Positions 53,351-61,899 of a stretch of 64,000 bases of DNA are shown here, piece by piece. The notes under the pieces were generated by a model. The model was not told the origin of the DNA and made no database searches. It worked only from the letters and a program-made list of their open reading frames with translations. A program made the translations under genes and the position numbers. Within the stretch, counting starts at the first letter, position 1, and the number at the start of each line of letters is the position of its first letter. Origin of the DNA: an uncultured Ruminococcus sp. (GTDB taxonomy: Bacteria > Bacillota > Clostridia > Oscillospirales > Acutalibacteraceae); the NCBI GenBank assembly GCA_910585865.1, contig CAJUGO010000005.1:45852-109851 (forward strand), given 5' to 3'.

Positions 53351-54226
53351 ATGAAAAAAAGCGATATAACAACCTTTGGAATAATAGGTGGAGATAAACG
53401 CCAGCTTTTTCTGGCTAAATCAATTTCAGACAGCTGCTGTGACGTCATTCTTGGCGGATTTGATAAATTGCAAAGCAGCGGAGCACTTGTGCTGGCAGAT
53501 GTACGAACAGCTATACTTGAAAGTGACGCGGTAATTTTTCCTTTACCGTCGGTTCGTGCTGACCGAAGCATAAATACTCCGTTTTCTGACAGAACAGTTT
53601 TTCTTGATGATATAGAAATAAATGCTCTTATGCGCAAACCGGTTTTTGTTGCAATGCGTGACAAATTTATCAAGGCTTATCCCCAGCTTGAAGATGCACG
53701 GGTTTTTGATTATTGTGCCAAGGAAGAATTTGCAATACTAAATGCTTTGCCAACTGCAGAAGGCGCCGTTGAATGTGCAATGAGCAGGTATGAGGGGGTT
53801 ATATCGGGAAGCAAATGCCTTGTTGTGGGATTTGGAAAGATAGGAAAAATTCTTGCAAAAACCTTACGGGCGCTTGATGCTCATGTTACCGTTAGCGCAA
53901 GGAAAGATAATGATTTTGCATACATTAAAGCGCTCGGATATAATGCACAGAATACTCTTGCACTTAAAAATGTGAAAGGGTTTGATATTGTGTTTAATAC
54001 TGTCCCAAAACTTATTTTTGATAAACAGCTTCTTATGAATACAGACAGTAACACAATGATAATTGACCTGGCATCATTGCCGGGAGGAGTTGATTTTGAA
54101 GCAGCACACAAGTTCAATATAGATGCAGTCAGAGCATTGTCACTTCCAGGCAAGTGTGCTCCGAAAACTGCTGGAGAAATAATTAAAACAACTGTATTTA
54201 ATATAATTGAGGAGGTTTACAGGTGA
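53351..54226 (+). CDS. dpaA: dipicolinate synthase subunit A
   Basis: With DpaB it makes dipicolinic acid, the calcium chelator of the spore core. The 291-residue protein has an N-terminal Rossmann-like domain (TFGIIGGDKRQLFLA) and a second NAD(P)-binding domain with the fingerprint CLVVGFGKIGKILAKTL, and the end segment SLPGKCAPKTAGEII. Length and motifs are those of SpoVFA. Its stop overlaps the GTG start of dpaB by four bases. A forespore/mother-cell promoter is expected upstream, but I could not draw a convincing one. Confidence 0.96.
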   Translation: MKKSDITTFGIIGGDKRQLFLAKSISDSCCDVILGGFDKLQSSGALVLADVRTAILESDAVIFPLPSVRADRSINTPFSDRTVFLDDIEINALMRKPVFVAMRDKFIKAYPQLEDARVFDYCAKEEFAILNALPTAEGAVECAMSRYEGVISGSKCLVVGFGKIGKILAKTLRALDAHVTVSARKDNDFAYIKALGYNAQNTLALKNVKGFDIVFNTVPKLIFDKQLLMNTDSNTMIIDLASLPGGVDFEAAHKFNIDAVRALSLPGKCAPKTAGEIIKTTVFNIIEEVYR

Positions 54227-54795
54227 CGAAAGCAACCATAGGCTTTGCAATGTGCGGTTCCTTTTGCACCTTTTCAAAAGCATTGCTACAGATGGAAAAA
54301 TTAGTTGATAAAGGCTATAAAGTGATACCTATAATGTCACAAAACGCCTATTCAACCGATACAAGGTTTGGCAAGGCAGAGGATATTGTGAAAAGGGCAG
54401 AAGAAATTACGGGTGAAAAAGTTTTGCACACAGTTACGCAGACAGAGCCAATCGGTCCCAAGCAAATGTGTGACTTACTTGTAGTGGCCCCATGCACCGG
54501 AAATACGCTTGCAAAGCTGTCGCTGGGCGTTACCGATACTTCGGTAACAATGGCGGCAAAATCACATCTAAGAATATTGCGCCCTGTGCTTTTATGCGTA
54601 GCAACAAACGATGCATTGGGAGCATCGGCACAGAATATCGGCAGACTGCTTAATACAAAGAATATTTATTTCGTTCCTATGAAGCAGGACGACTGTATCA
54701 AAAAGCCAAACTCTCTGGTAGCCGATTTTGAAAGAATTGAAAAATGTGTTGAATATGCACTTAACAAAGAACAGGTACAACCTGTGTTTGAATAG
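54223..54795 (+). CDS. dpaB: dipicolinate synthase subunit B (flavoprotein)
   Basis: Flavoprotein subunit of dipicolinate synthase, SpoVFB. The 190 residues start at GTG, overlapping dpaA, with GGAGG upstream. The flavoprotein fold is visible in IGFAMCGSFCTFSKAL (nucleotide-binding loop), VVAPCTGNTLAKLSLGVTD and LRPVLLCVATNDALG. The presence of dpaAB shows the organism makes DPA in the classical way, unlike some clostridia that use EtfA instead. Confidence 0.96.
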   Translation: MTKATIGFAMCGSFCTFSKALLQMEKLVDKGYKVIPIMSQNAYSTDTRFGKAEDIVKRAEEITGEKVLHTVTQTEPIGPKQMCDLLVVAPCTGNTLAKLSLGVTDTSVTMAAKSHLRILRPVLLCVATNDALGASAQNIGRLLNTKNIYFVPMKQDDCIKKPNSLVADFERIEKCVEYALNKEQVQPVFE

Positions 54796-54905
54796 ATTTT
54801 ATATTTTGTTTTGCGGTGAGGTATTGCCCCCACCGCTTTTTTATGCTAAAATCAAATTATATAACATATTTTAATTATAATCAGTCGCATTTGAAAGGTT
54901 TGTGT

Positions 54906-55421
54906 ATGAAATACTGTAATAAATGTAAAAGAATTTATAATGACGAAGATATAAATTGCTCACATTGCAGCAGTGAGCTGAAAGAGTTAAAAAATCCCAA
55001 TACTCCGGTGTATTTACTTACGGCATCAGGTTTTGAACTTCAGCGTGTAAAAACCGCTCTTGAAGATTGTGCAATTCCAAATGACACATTATCCCGTAAA
55101 CATAATTATTCAGCTGAAGCTGTTTCAGGATATGACAGATCGGAATATGATATTTTGGTTCCATATTCTGCTTATGAAAAAGCTTATGATACATGTGTGG
55201 GGATAGGTGCAATTAATATAGGGGAAGAGGAGATAATTGCTGATGATGAAAACTCCGTGAATTCTGAAGTCCATTCTCTTGATGAGCAGTTTGAGAAGAT
55301 GAGCGGAGTTAAAAGAACTACAATCAGGGTTGTAACTGCGGTATTGTTTCTTGCACTTGTTGCACTTGCAGTTTACGGAACTGACTTTATTATGGATTTA
55401 CTAAAAAATCTGTTTACATAA
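54906..55421 (+). CDS. zinc-ribbon membrane-anchored hypothetical protein
   Basis: A 171-residue protein with an N-terminal zinc ribbon (CNKC ... CSHC, residues about 4-21), a central alpha/beta domain resembling the small DUF2007 signal-transducing fold (PVYLLTASGFELQRVKTALE), an acidic linker, and a C-terminal membrane helix (about 145-165). It is therefore probably cytoplasmic and tail-anchored. ATG 54906 is chosen for the GAAAGG upstream; the longer frame to 54816 has none. The metY gene follows at 19 bases, so the two may be co-transcribed. Function unknown. Confidence 0.75.
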   Translation: MKYCNKCKRIYNDEDINCSHCSSELKELKNPNTPVYLLTASGFELQRVKTALEDCAIPNDTLSRKHNYSAEAVSGYDRSEYDILVPYSAYEKAYDTCVGIGAINIGEEEIIADDENSVNSEVHSLDEQFEKMSGVKRTTIRVVTAVLFLALVALAVYGTDFIMDLLKNLFT

Positions 55422-55440
55422 CTATTAGGAGGAAATATAA

Positions 55441-56712
55441 ATGAAAAAAGAAACTAAATGTCTGCATTCGGGTTATGCACCCAAAAATGGTGAACCAAGA
55501 CAAATTCCGATTTATCAGAGCACTACTTTTAAATATGATTCAAGTGATGATATGGGAAAGTTATTCGACCTTGAGGCAAGCGGATATTTCTATACAAGAC
55601 TGCAAAATCCAACGAATGATTTTACTGCTGCAAAAATTGCAGATTTAGAGGGCGGCGCAGCCGGAATGCTTACATCAAGCGGACAGGCAGCGAATTTCTT
55701 TGCACTTTTTAATATTTGTGAAGCAGGAAGTCATATTGTTGCTTCTTCATCTATTTACGGCGGTACTTTTAATCTTCTGGGCGTTACAATGAAGAAAATG
55801 GGAATTGAGGTAACTTTTGTTGATCAGGATTTGCCTGAGGAGGAGCTTGCAAAAGCATTCAGACCAAATACAAGAGCAATGTTTGGTGAAACAATTTCAA
55901 ATCCAACAGTTTCTGTACTTGATATTGAAAAATTTGCCCGTTTGGCGCATTCTCACGGTGTACCGCTTATAGTGGACAACACATTCGCAACACCTGTTAA
56001 CTGTCAGCCTATTAAATGGGGTGCAGATATTGTAACACATTCTACAACAAAATATATGGATGGTCATGCTGTTGGTGTCGGTGGCGCAATTGTAGACAGC
56101 GGTAATTTTAACTGGATGGCTTATGCTGACAAATATCCGGGATTGACAACTCCTGACGAATCCTATCATGGAATTATATATGCAGAAAAATTTGGTAAAT
56201 TAGCATATATAACAAAGGCGACAGCTCAGCTTATGCGTGATTTGGGTTCAATTCAGTCTCCGCAGAATGCATTTTATCTTATGAACGGACTTGAAAGTCT
56301 TCATATAAGAATGGAAAGACACTGCAAAAATGCTCTCTCTATTGCTGAGTTTTTAAATGATAATGAAAAAATTGCATGGGTTGACTATCCGGATTTGGCG
56401 GGTGACAAATATAACGACATGGCAGTAAAATATCTTCCTGACGGTTCCTGCGGAGTTCTTGCCTTTGCAGTAAAGGGCGGAAGAGAAAAGGCTGTGAAAT
56501 TTATGGATAGCCTGAAGCTTGCAACAATCGCAACTCATGTGGCAGATGCAAAAACATGCCTGCTTCATCCTGCAAGCCATACTCACCGTCAGATGACCGA
56601 CGAACAGCTTCGTGAAGCAGGGATTGCTCCCGATCTCATTCGCTTGTCGGTAGGTCTTGAAAATGTTGATGATTTAATAGATGATTTAAAACAGGCTCTT
56701 GAGAAAATCTGA
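55441..56712 (+). CDS. metY: O-acetylhomoserine sulfhydrylase (MetY)
   Basis: PLP enzyme that makes homocysteine from O-acetylhomoserine and sulfide, or related Cys/Met metabolism reactions. The 423 residues match the family: TKCLHSGYAP at the start, YTRLQNPTNDFTAAKIADLEGG, SSGQAANFF, SIYGGTFNLL, the PLP-binding Lys in THSTTKYMDGH, and AGIAPDLIRLSVGLEN at the end. AGGAGG Shine-Dalgarno. Distinguishing MetY from O-succinylhomoserine enzymes is by overall resemblance, so the substrate is less certain than the family. Followed closely by ispD. Confidence 0.92.
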   Translation: MKKETKCLHSGYAPKNGEPRQIPIYQSTTFKYDSSDDMGKLFDLEASGYFYTRLQNPTNDFTAAKIADLEGGAAGMLTSSGQAANFFALFNICEAGSHIVASSSIYGGTFNLLGVTMKKMGIEVTFVDQDLPEEELAKAFRPNTRAMFGETISNPTVSVLDIEKFARLAHSHGVPLIVDNTFATPVNCQPIKWGADIVTHSTTKYMDGHAVGVGGAIVDSGNFNWMAYADKYPGLTTPDESYHGIIYAEKFGKLAYITKATAQLMRDLGSIQSPQNAFYLMNGLESLHIRMERHCKNALSIAEFLNDNEKIAWVDYPDLAGDKYNDMAVKYLPDGSCGVLAFAVKGGREKAVKFMDSLKLATIATHVADAKTCLLHPASHTHRQMTDEQLREAGIAPDLIRLSVGLENVDDLIDDLKQALEKI

Positions 56713-56731
56713 TAATTACGGAGGGAAAGTT

Positions 56732-57439
56732 ATGTCAGCTTTTGTTTCTGCGATAATAGTTGCAGCAGGAGGCTCTGTACGTATGGGAATCGCGGACAGT
56801 AAGCAGTTTATACCGCTTTTGTCCCGTCCCTCAATTGAATATACGCTTAAAGCATTTCAAAACAGTTATTTAATTAAGGAAATTATAGTTGTATGCAGAG
56901 AACAGGATATGGATCGCATAAACAATATCATTGACGAAAACAGTTTTTCAAAAGTAAAAAAGCTTGTTGCCGGAGGAACATCCCGTGCTGAAAGTGTACG
57001 CAACGGGATAAATGCGGCGAGCTGTAAAACTGAGTATTTTGCAATTCATGACGGAGCACGTCCGCTTGTTACTATTGAAGAAATTGAAAGAGTTGTCGAA
57101 TCTGCATTTGAAACGGGAGCAGCAACGCTTGGTACATCCGTAAAAGACACAATTAAAATAGTTGACGGATTTAATAATATTGAGAATACACCTCTGCGTT
57201 CACAGCTAAGAGCAGTGCAGACGCCTCAGGTATTTGAAAAGGATTTATATAAATTTGCACTTGAAAATGCCGGCGATGATGCTGTCAATTTTACAGATGA
57301 CTGTTCGCTTATTGAAAATATGGGCGGCGAAGTTCGTGTGGTTAAAGGCAGTGAAGAAAACATTAAGCTGACAACTCCGATTGATATAATTATTGCGGAA
57401 AGTATATTAAAAGAGAGAAATCGCTATGAGAATCGCTGA
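56732..57439 (+). CDS. ispD: 2-C-methyl-D-erythritol 4-phosphate cytidylyltransferase
   Basis: Third step of the MEP isoprenoid pathway: transfers CMP to methylerythritol phosphate. The 235-residue protein has the nucleotide-binding loop AIIVAAGGSVRMG, the metal/substrate residues in HDGARPLV, and the C-terminal segment VKGSEENIKLTTPIDI. GGAGGG precedes ATG 56732; the frame to 56699 overlaps metY and is not used. The next two genes overlap in series (ispD-GNAT-ispF), forming a tight operon for the MEP pathway. Confidence 0.96.
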   Translation: MSAFVSAIIVAAGGSVRMGIADSKQFIPLLSRPSIEYTLKAFQNSYLIKEIIVVCREQDMDRINNIIDENSFSKVKKLVAGGTSRAESVRNGINAASCKTEYFAIHDGARPLVTIEEIERVVESAFETGAATLGTSVKDTIKIVDGFNNIENTPLRSQLRAVQTPQVFEKDLYKFALENAGDDAVNFTDDCSLIENMGGEVRVVKGSEENIKLTTPIDIIIAESILKERNRYENR

Positions 57440-57998
57440 TGTGAATATAGATAATGTTTTTCTTGAAACTGAAAGGCTTATAATCAGACCATGGAAGCAG
57501 AGTGATTTAAAAGATTTTTTTGAATATGCATCTGTTGACGGTGTGGGTGAAATGGCAGGCTGGAATCATCACAGAAACATTGAGGAAAGCCAAAATATCC
57601 TTGATATGTTTATTAATGAGCATAAGACATTTGCACTTGAAGCGAAGGACAGCAAAAAAGCAATTGGTTCAATCGGCATAGAAACAATTACCCCTGATAT
57701 CAGGCTTGATGCGCCGTACAAAGATATGGCCGGCAGGGAGATAGGATATGTTCTGAGTAAGGAGTACTGGGGCAAAGGTCTCATGACGGAAGCTGTAAAA
57801 AAAATAATTGATTTTTGCTTTAATGATTTATTACTTGATTATTTATTTATTTCACACTGGGTGGAAAATGACCGCTCAAGACGGGTAATTGAAAAATGCG
57901 GCTTTGAATTTGTTAAAGAGTTTAATTATAACTGTAAAACAGGTGAAAAGAGAGAAAGCCGCGGATATATAAAAATGTGCAATAGGGTGAGAAAATGA
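57426..57998 (+). CDS. GNAT-family N-acetyltransferase (RimJ-like)
   Basis: A 190-residue acetyltransferase of the RimJ/RimL type. Features are LETERLIIRPWKQSDLKDF at the N-terminus, the acetyl-CoA loop GREIGYVLSKEYWGKGLMTEA and the C-terminal NDRSRRVIEKCGFEFV. It starts inside the last 14 bases of ispD and overlaps ispF by four bases, an unusual insertion between two MEP genes. Substrate unknown; possibly a protein N-terminus or small amine. Confidence 0.9.
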   Translation: MRIADVNIDNVFLETERLIIRPWKQSDLKDFFEYASVDGVGEMAGWNHHRNIEESQNILDMFINEHKTFALEAKDSKKAIGSIGIETITPDIRLDAPYKDMAGREIGYVLSKEYWGKGLMTEAVKKIIDFCFNDLLLDYLFISHWVENDRSRRVIEKCGFEFVKEFNYNCKTGEKRESRGYIKMCNRVRK

Positions 57999-58462
57999 GA
58001 ATAGGTCACGGATATGATGTTCATAAATTTGCTGAAAACAGAAAATTGATTCTCGGCGGTGCAGATATTCCGTATGAGCGCGGTTTGCTCGGTCATTCGG
58101 ATGCCGATGTCCTTGTTCATGCCGTAATGGACGCGCTTCTGGGTGCAGCGGCACTTGGTGATATAGGCAAGCTGTTTCCTGATACTGATGATAATTACAA
58201 AGGCGCAGACAGTATATTTCTTTTAAAAGAGGTTTGTCGGACACTTAATGAAAACGGTTTTCAAATTGTAAATATTGATTCTACTGTTATTGCGCAAAAA
58301 CCAAAGCTGAAAGATTTTATTTATATTATGCGTAAAAATATTGCTGATGCCTGCGGAATTGATATGTCTTTAGTAAGCGTAAAGGCAACAACTGAGGAAA
58401 AACTTGGATTTACGGGAAGACTTGAAGGAATTTCCGCTCATGCCGTATGTTTGATTAATTAA
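57995..58462 (+). CDS. ispF: 2-C-methyl-D-erythritol 2,4-cyclodiphosphate synthase
   Basis: MEP pathway enzyme that cyclises CDP-ME-2-phosphate. The 155-residue protein has zinc ligands D8, H10 and H42 (GHGYDVHKF; LLGHSDADVLVHAVMDALLGA) and the ATTEEKLGFTGR end. Normal length. ATG overlaps the end of the acetyltransferase gene by four bases (ATGA). A terminator-like hairpin follows, which reaches the next gene's ribosome binding site. Confidence 0.97.
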   Translation: MRIGHGYDVHKFAENRKLILGGADIPYERGLLGHSDADVLVHAVMDALLGAAALGDIGKLFPDTDDNYKGADSIFLLKEVCRTLNENGFQIVNIDSTVIAQKPKLKDFIYIMRKNIADACGIDMSLVSVKATTEEKLGFTGRLEGISAHAVCLIN

Positions 58463-58496
58463 TTCATTTATTTATTATACTGTTGAATACATACCG

Positions 58497-58530
58497 CACC
58501 TTGTTCATATTAATGAACGAGGTGTTTTTA
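58497..58530 (+). terminator. hairpin-terminator carrying the next gene's ribosome binding site
   Basis: A 12-bp stem with one G-T pair (58497-58508 with 58513-58524) followed by TTTTT. The 3' arm contains GAGGTG (58519-58524), the only good Shine-Dalgarno for the carboxypeptidase at 58533. The hairpin can act as ispF terminator and can mask that site. Confidence 0.78.
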
Positions 58531-58532
58531 TT

Positions 58533-59681
58533 ATGTTAAGAAAGGTTTTGGCATCATCGGCGCTTTGTTTTGCGCTGATCATTACATCAATTCTTCCTGC
58601 AAAAGTAAATGCTTTGTCAGAGGACAGTATTACCGCGCCGTCTGCTGTGCTTATGGAGACTTCAACAGGTAAAATAGTTTTTGAAAAAAATTCTCATGAG
58701 CAAAGGGCATGTGCTTCGGTTACTAAAGTGATGACACTGCTTCTGGTATTTGAGGCAATTGACAGCGGAAAGCTGGATTTTGATGATACTATAACAGCGT
58801 CAGAGCATGCCGCTTCAATGGGAGGCAGTGACATATGGCTTGAAAACGGAGAAACTATGAGTGCAGATGATATGATAAAAGCTACAGTTGTGGCTTCTGC
58901 AAACGATGCGGCAGTTGCTCTTGCCGAACATATAAGCGGAAGCGAGGAAGTTTTTGTCGAAAAAATGAATCAGCGAGCCAAAGAACTTAAAATGAATGAC
59001 ACGGTATTTAAAAACTGCAACGGACTTGACGAGGAAGGGCACATAACTTCTGCGTATGATGTTGCTGTTATGTCAAGAGAACTTATGAAACACGACAAAA
59101 TTTTTGACTATACCTCGATATGGCTTGATAATTTGCGCGGAGGAAAAACTCAGATTGTAAATACTAATAAGCTGTTGAAAACTTATAATGGAATTACGGG
59201 TCTTAAAACAGGTACAACCAATGATGCAGGATGTTGCATGGCTGCTTCTGCAACAAGAGGGAATGTTTCCCTTGTTGCTGTTGTACTTGGATGTAAGACA
59301 GGAAAAGAGCGTTTTTCCGACGCATCAGCTCTGCTTGATTATGGTTTTGCAAACATAGCTGTAAAAGAGCTTTCACTTCCGGAGGATATTCCCAAAAGTA
59401 TTGAAGTTGAGGGAGGGATGGAAAGCAGTGTGCCTATAAAATGTGGGGTTTCATCAAGTATTGTGATTGATAAAAGTACATCTCCCGAAATAAAAACCAA
59501 AATTGATATTCCCGAAAAAGTAGCTGCTCCGGTGTCAGAAAATCAGAAGATAGGTACGCTGACTTATCTGGTAGACGGTAAGCCTGTGAGCAGTTTTGAT
59601 ATTGTGGCAATTAAAGATGTAATAAAAACAAGTTACGGCTCAGTATTTGAGGTTGTTTTTAATTCTCTAATTTCATTATAA
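58533..59681 (+). CDS. D-alanyl-D-alanine carboxypeptidase (DacF/PBP5 type)
   Basis: Second peptidoglycan carboxypeptidase of the window, secreted. The 382-residue protein has a signal sequence (about 1-28), Ser62 in SVTKVM, SAN instead of SGN (VVASANDAAVALAEH), KTGTTNDAG, and the beta-rich C-terminal domain ending in a short hydrophobic stretch (SSVFEVVFNSLISL-like) that may associate with the membrane. SAN is tolerated in the family. Translation depends on a Shine-Dalgarno placed in the 3' arm of the upstream hairpin. In spore-formers DacF-type enzymes act on the spore cortex; this role is inferred from sequence type. Confidence 0.93.
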   Translation: MLRKVLASSALCFALIITSILPAKVNALSEDSITAPSAVLMETSTGKIVFEKNSHEQRACASVTKVMTLLLVFEAIDSGKLDFDDTITASEHAASMGGSDIWLENGETMSADDMIKATVVASANDAAVALAEHISGSEEVFVEKMNQRAKELKMNDTVFKNCNGLDEEGHITSAYDVAVMSRELMKHDKIFDYTSIWLDNLRGGKTQIVNTNKLLKTYNGITGLKTGTTNDAGCCMAASATRGNVSLVAVVLGCKTGKERFSDASALLDYGFANIAVKELSLPEDIPKSIEVEGGMESSVPIKCGVSSSIVIDKSTSPEIKTKIDIPEKVAAPVSENQKIGTLTYLVDGKPVSSFDIVAIKDVIKTSYGSVFEVVFNSLISL

Positions 59682-59698
59682 AAAATGACGAAATAACC

Positions 59699-59727
59699 TT
59701 GCAAAAACACTTGGGTTATAGTATAAT
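59699..59727 (+). promoter_or_regulatory. pgi promoter
   Basis: TTGCAA (59699-59704), 17-base spacer, TATAAT (59722-59727), about 63 bases before the start codon. Confidence 0.78.
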
Positions 59728-59790
59728 AAAACAACAAAGATACTTAATGCGCACTATATTTCCAAATAAGAATTTTGGGGGAATTTATAA

Positions 59791-61128
59791 ATGGCAACAA
59801 AATTAACAGACAAGTATTTAAGAGATTTTATCAGCGACCACGAGTATGACGGCGTTGCGGCTGAGATAAAAGCGGCTCACAAGGTTTTGCACGACGGTAC
59901 TGGTCTTGGAAATGACTTCCTCGGATGGCTTAATCTTCCTACAGATTATGATAAAGATGAGTTTGCCCGTATTAAAGTTGCTGCTGAGAAAATTAAAAAT
60001 AATTCAGATGTATTTATTGTTATCGGTATAGGGGGTTCATATCTCGGCGCACGTGCTGCAATTGAGTTCCTTACATCACAGAATTATAATCTTACATGCA
60101 AGGATACTCCTCAGATTTTCTTTACAGGCAATTCAATAAGTTCATCAGCGCTGGCTGAAATTATGGAACTTTGTGAAGGTAAAGATGTATCTGTTAATAT
60201 GATTTCAAAATCCGGTACGACTACGGAACCTGCAATTGCTTTTCGTGTATTTCGTGATATGCTTGAGAAAAAGTATGGCAAGGAGGGCGCAAAGGAGCGT
60301 ATCTTCTGTACAACAGACAAGGCTAAGGGTACATTAAAGACTCTTGCTGATGAAGAAGGATATGAAACATTCGTAGTACCGGATGATGTAGGCGGACGTT
60401 TTTCTGTGCTTACGGCTGTGGGACTTCTTCCGATTGCTGTATCAGGAGCTGATATTGATGCTCTTATGCAGGGTGCTGCCGCTGCTCAAAAGGAATTTGA
60501 CAACGATGATGTAAGAACAAATGATTGTTATAAATATGCTGCAATCCGCAATATTCTTTACCGTAAAGGTAAGACAATGGAAGTTATGGTATCATATGAG
60601 CCGGCTTACACAATGATGTTGGAATGGTTTAAACAGCTTTTTGCAGAGAGCGAAGGTAAGGATAAAAAGGGTATATTCCCTGCAAGCGTTATTTTCTCGA
60701 CAGATCTCCATTCACTTGGTCAGTACATTCAGGACGGCAGACGCACAATGTTTGAAACTGTTGTTCTCTTTGATAAATGTAAAAAAGAAGTTACTCTTGG
60801 CACAGAGCCTGCTAATATTGATGGTCTTAATTTTCTTTCGGGAAAGACAATGGGCTTTGTTAATCAAAAGGCATTTGAAGGTACAGTTCTTGCGCACAAT
60901 GATGGCGGTGTACCTAACGTTGTGCTGAATGTGCCCGAAATGAATGAAACTGAACTTGGTTATCTTATTTATTTCTTAGAAAAGGCTTGTGCAATTTCCG
61001 GCTATATGCTGGGTGTAAATCCATTTAATCAGCCTGGTGTTGAAAGCTATAAGAAGAATATGTTTGCTTTGCTTGGCAAGCCAGGTTATGAGGATCAGAA
61101 GGCGGCTCTTGAAGCAAGACTCGGTTAA
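59791..61128 (+). CDS. pgi: glucose-6-phosphate isomerase
   Basis: Interconverts glucose-6-phosphate and fructose-6-phosphate. The 445-residue short form common in Firmicutes. Two SIS folds: the substrate phosphate-binding loop IGIGGSYLGARAAIE (about 76-90), SKSGTTTEPAIAFR (about 141-155), DVGGRFSVLTAVGLLP and the C-terminal NPFNQPGVESYKKNMF containing the catalytic Lys region. GGGGGA Shine-Dalgarno. Glycolytic and starch-degrading genes (eno, pullulanases) are elsewhere in the window, not in one operon. Confidence 0.98.
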   Translation: MATKLTDKYLRDFISDHEYDGVAAEIKAAHKVLHDGTGLGNDFLGWLNLPTDYDKDEFARIKVAAEKIKNNSDVFIVIGIGGSYLGARAAIEFLTSQNYNLTCKDTPQIFFTGNSISSSALAEIMELCEGKDVSVNMISKSGTTTEPAIAFRVFRDMLEKKYGKEGAKERIFCTTDKAKGTLKTLADEEGYETFVVPDDVGGRFSVLTAVGLLPIAVSGADIDALMQGAAAAQKEFDNDDVRTNDCYKYAAIRNILYRKGKTMEVMVSYEPAYTMMLEWFKQLFAESEGKDKKGIFPASVIFSTDLHSLGQYIQDGRRTMFETVVLFDKCKKEVTLGTEPANIDGLNFLSGKTMGFVNQKAFEGTVLAHNDGGVPNVVLNVPEMNETELGYLIYFLEKACAISGYMLGVNPFNQPGVESYKKNMFALLGKPGYEDQKAALEARLG

Positions 61129-61162
61129 TTTTTAATAAAGTATAATACTGGAGGAACTAATT

Positions 61163-61579
61163 ATGGTTACTTTACTTATCGGAAAAAAAGGTACAGGAAA
61201 AACAAAAAAGCTTATTTCGCTTGCAAACGAGGCTGTTGCAGCTTCGTCCGGCAATGTTGTTGTTATTGAAAAAGGCTCAAAGCTTACTTATGATGTAACT
61301 CATAAGGCAAGACTTATTGATACAGAGCAGTATCTTGTAAATGGTTATGATATGTTATTTGGTTTTATCAGTGGTATCTGTGCAGGTAACTATGATGTTA
61401 CAGATATCCTTGTTGATTCCACATTTAAAATTTGTCCTGAGGGCATAGATGGCATAGAATCTTTTACTAAGAAACTGCAGGAGCTTTCTGAAACATCTTC
61501 AACAAATATTGTGCTTCTTATCTCCGCTGATGAAGCTGATATTCCTGATTCAATTAATGCTGTTTGTCAGAAAGTATAA
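61163..61579 (+). CDS. small P-loop ATP-binding protein of unknown function
   Basis: A 138-residue protein with a Walker A (GKKGTGKTKK, residues about 7-16) and a hydrophobic strand ending in Asp (ITDILVDS-like, Walker B position). The middle resembles an alpha/beta P-loop core. It is much shorter than twitching-motility or Ras-like NTPases and shows no other family motif. It follows pgi by 34 bases and probably shares its transcript, with its own GGAGG. Function unknown; occurrence next to pgi is worth comparing across genomes. Confidence 0.75.
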   Translation: MVTLLIGKKGTGKTKKLISLANEAVAASSGNVVVIEKGSKLTYDVTHKARLIDTEQYLVNGYDMLFGFISGICAGNYDVTDILVDSTFKICPEGIDGIESFTKKLQELSETSSTNIVLLISADEADIPDSINAVCQKV

Positions 61580-61622
61580 TTTAATTGCAATATTTTAATC
61601 AATTTTATTTCTTATAAAGAAT

Positions 61623-61656
61623 ATTCCTCCTGGTTTTTTATCGGGAGGAATTTTTA
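61623..61656 (+). terminator. terminator after the P-loop gene
   Basis: An 8-bp perfect stem (61623-61630 with 61644-61651) extended by weak pairs, followed by T residues. Ends the pgi unit. Confidence 0.78.
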
Positions 61657-61866
61657 TATGATTTAAAAAATATTATTTTATTTTAAATACAATTAAAATA
61701 GAATATCTTTTTGCCGGTTTCGTGCCGACCTCTGTAAATTGTCTTAAAAATGGCAGATGTCTTACACCATGTTGTTTTGCTTACAAAATCCGGCATGAAA
61801 ATTCAATATCTTTGAATGTTGAATAATATGATAAAACAAAAATAAAATAAGCTGCATAAATTTACT
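61657..61866. other. spacer before the SpoIIQ-like gene
   Basis: About 210 bases. I see no gene or strong sigma-A promoter; a sporulation promoter (sigma-F for SpoIIQ) would be expected but I cannot assign one by eye. Confidence 0.4.
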
Positions 61867-61893
61867 ACCTCTGCCAATAATAGTTGCGGAGGT
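61867..61893 (+). promoter_or_regulatory. hairpin masking the SpoIIQ-like ribosome binding site
   Basis: An 8-bp stem with one G-T pair (61867-61874 with 61886-61893) whose 3' arm contains GGAGGT (61888-61893), the Shine-Dalgarno of the gene at 61900. There is no T run after it, so it is not a terminator. Confidence 0.5.
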
Positions 61894-61899
61894 GCTTTT

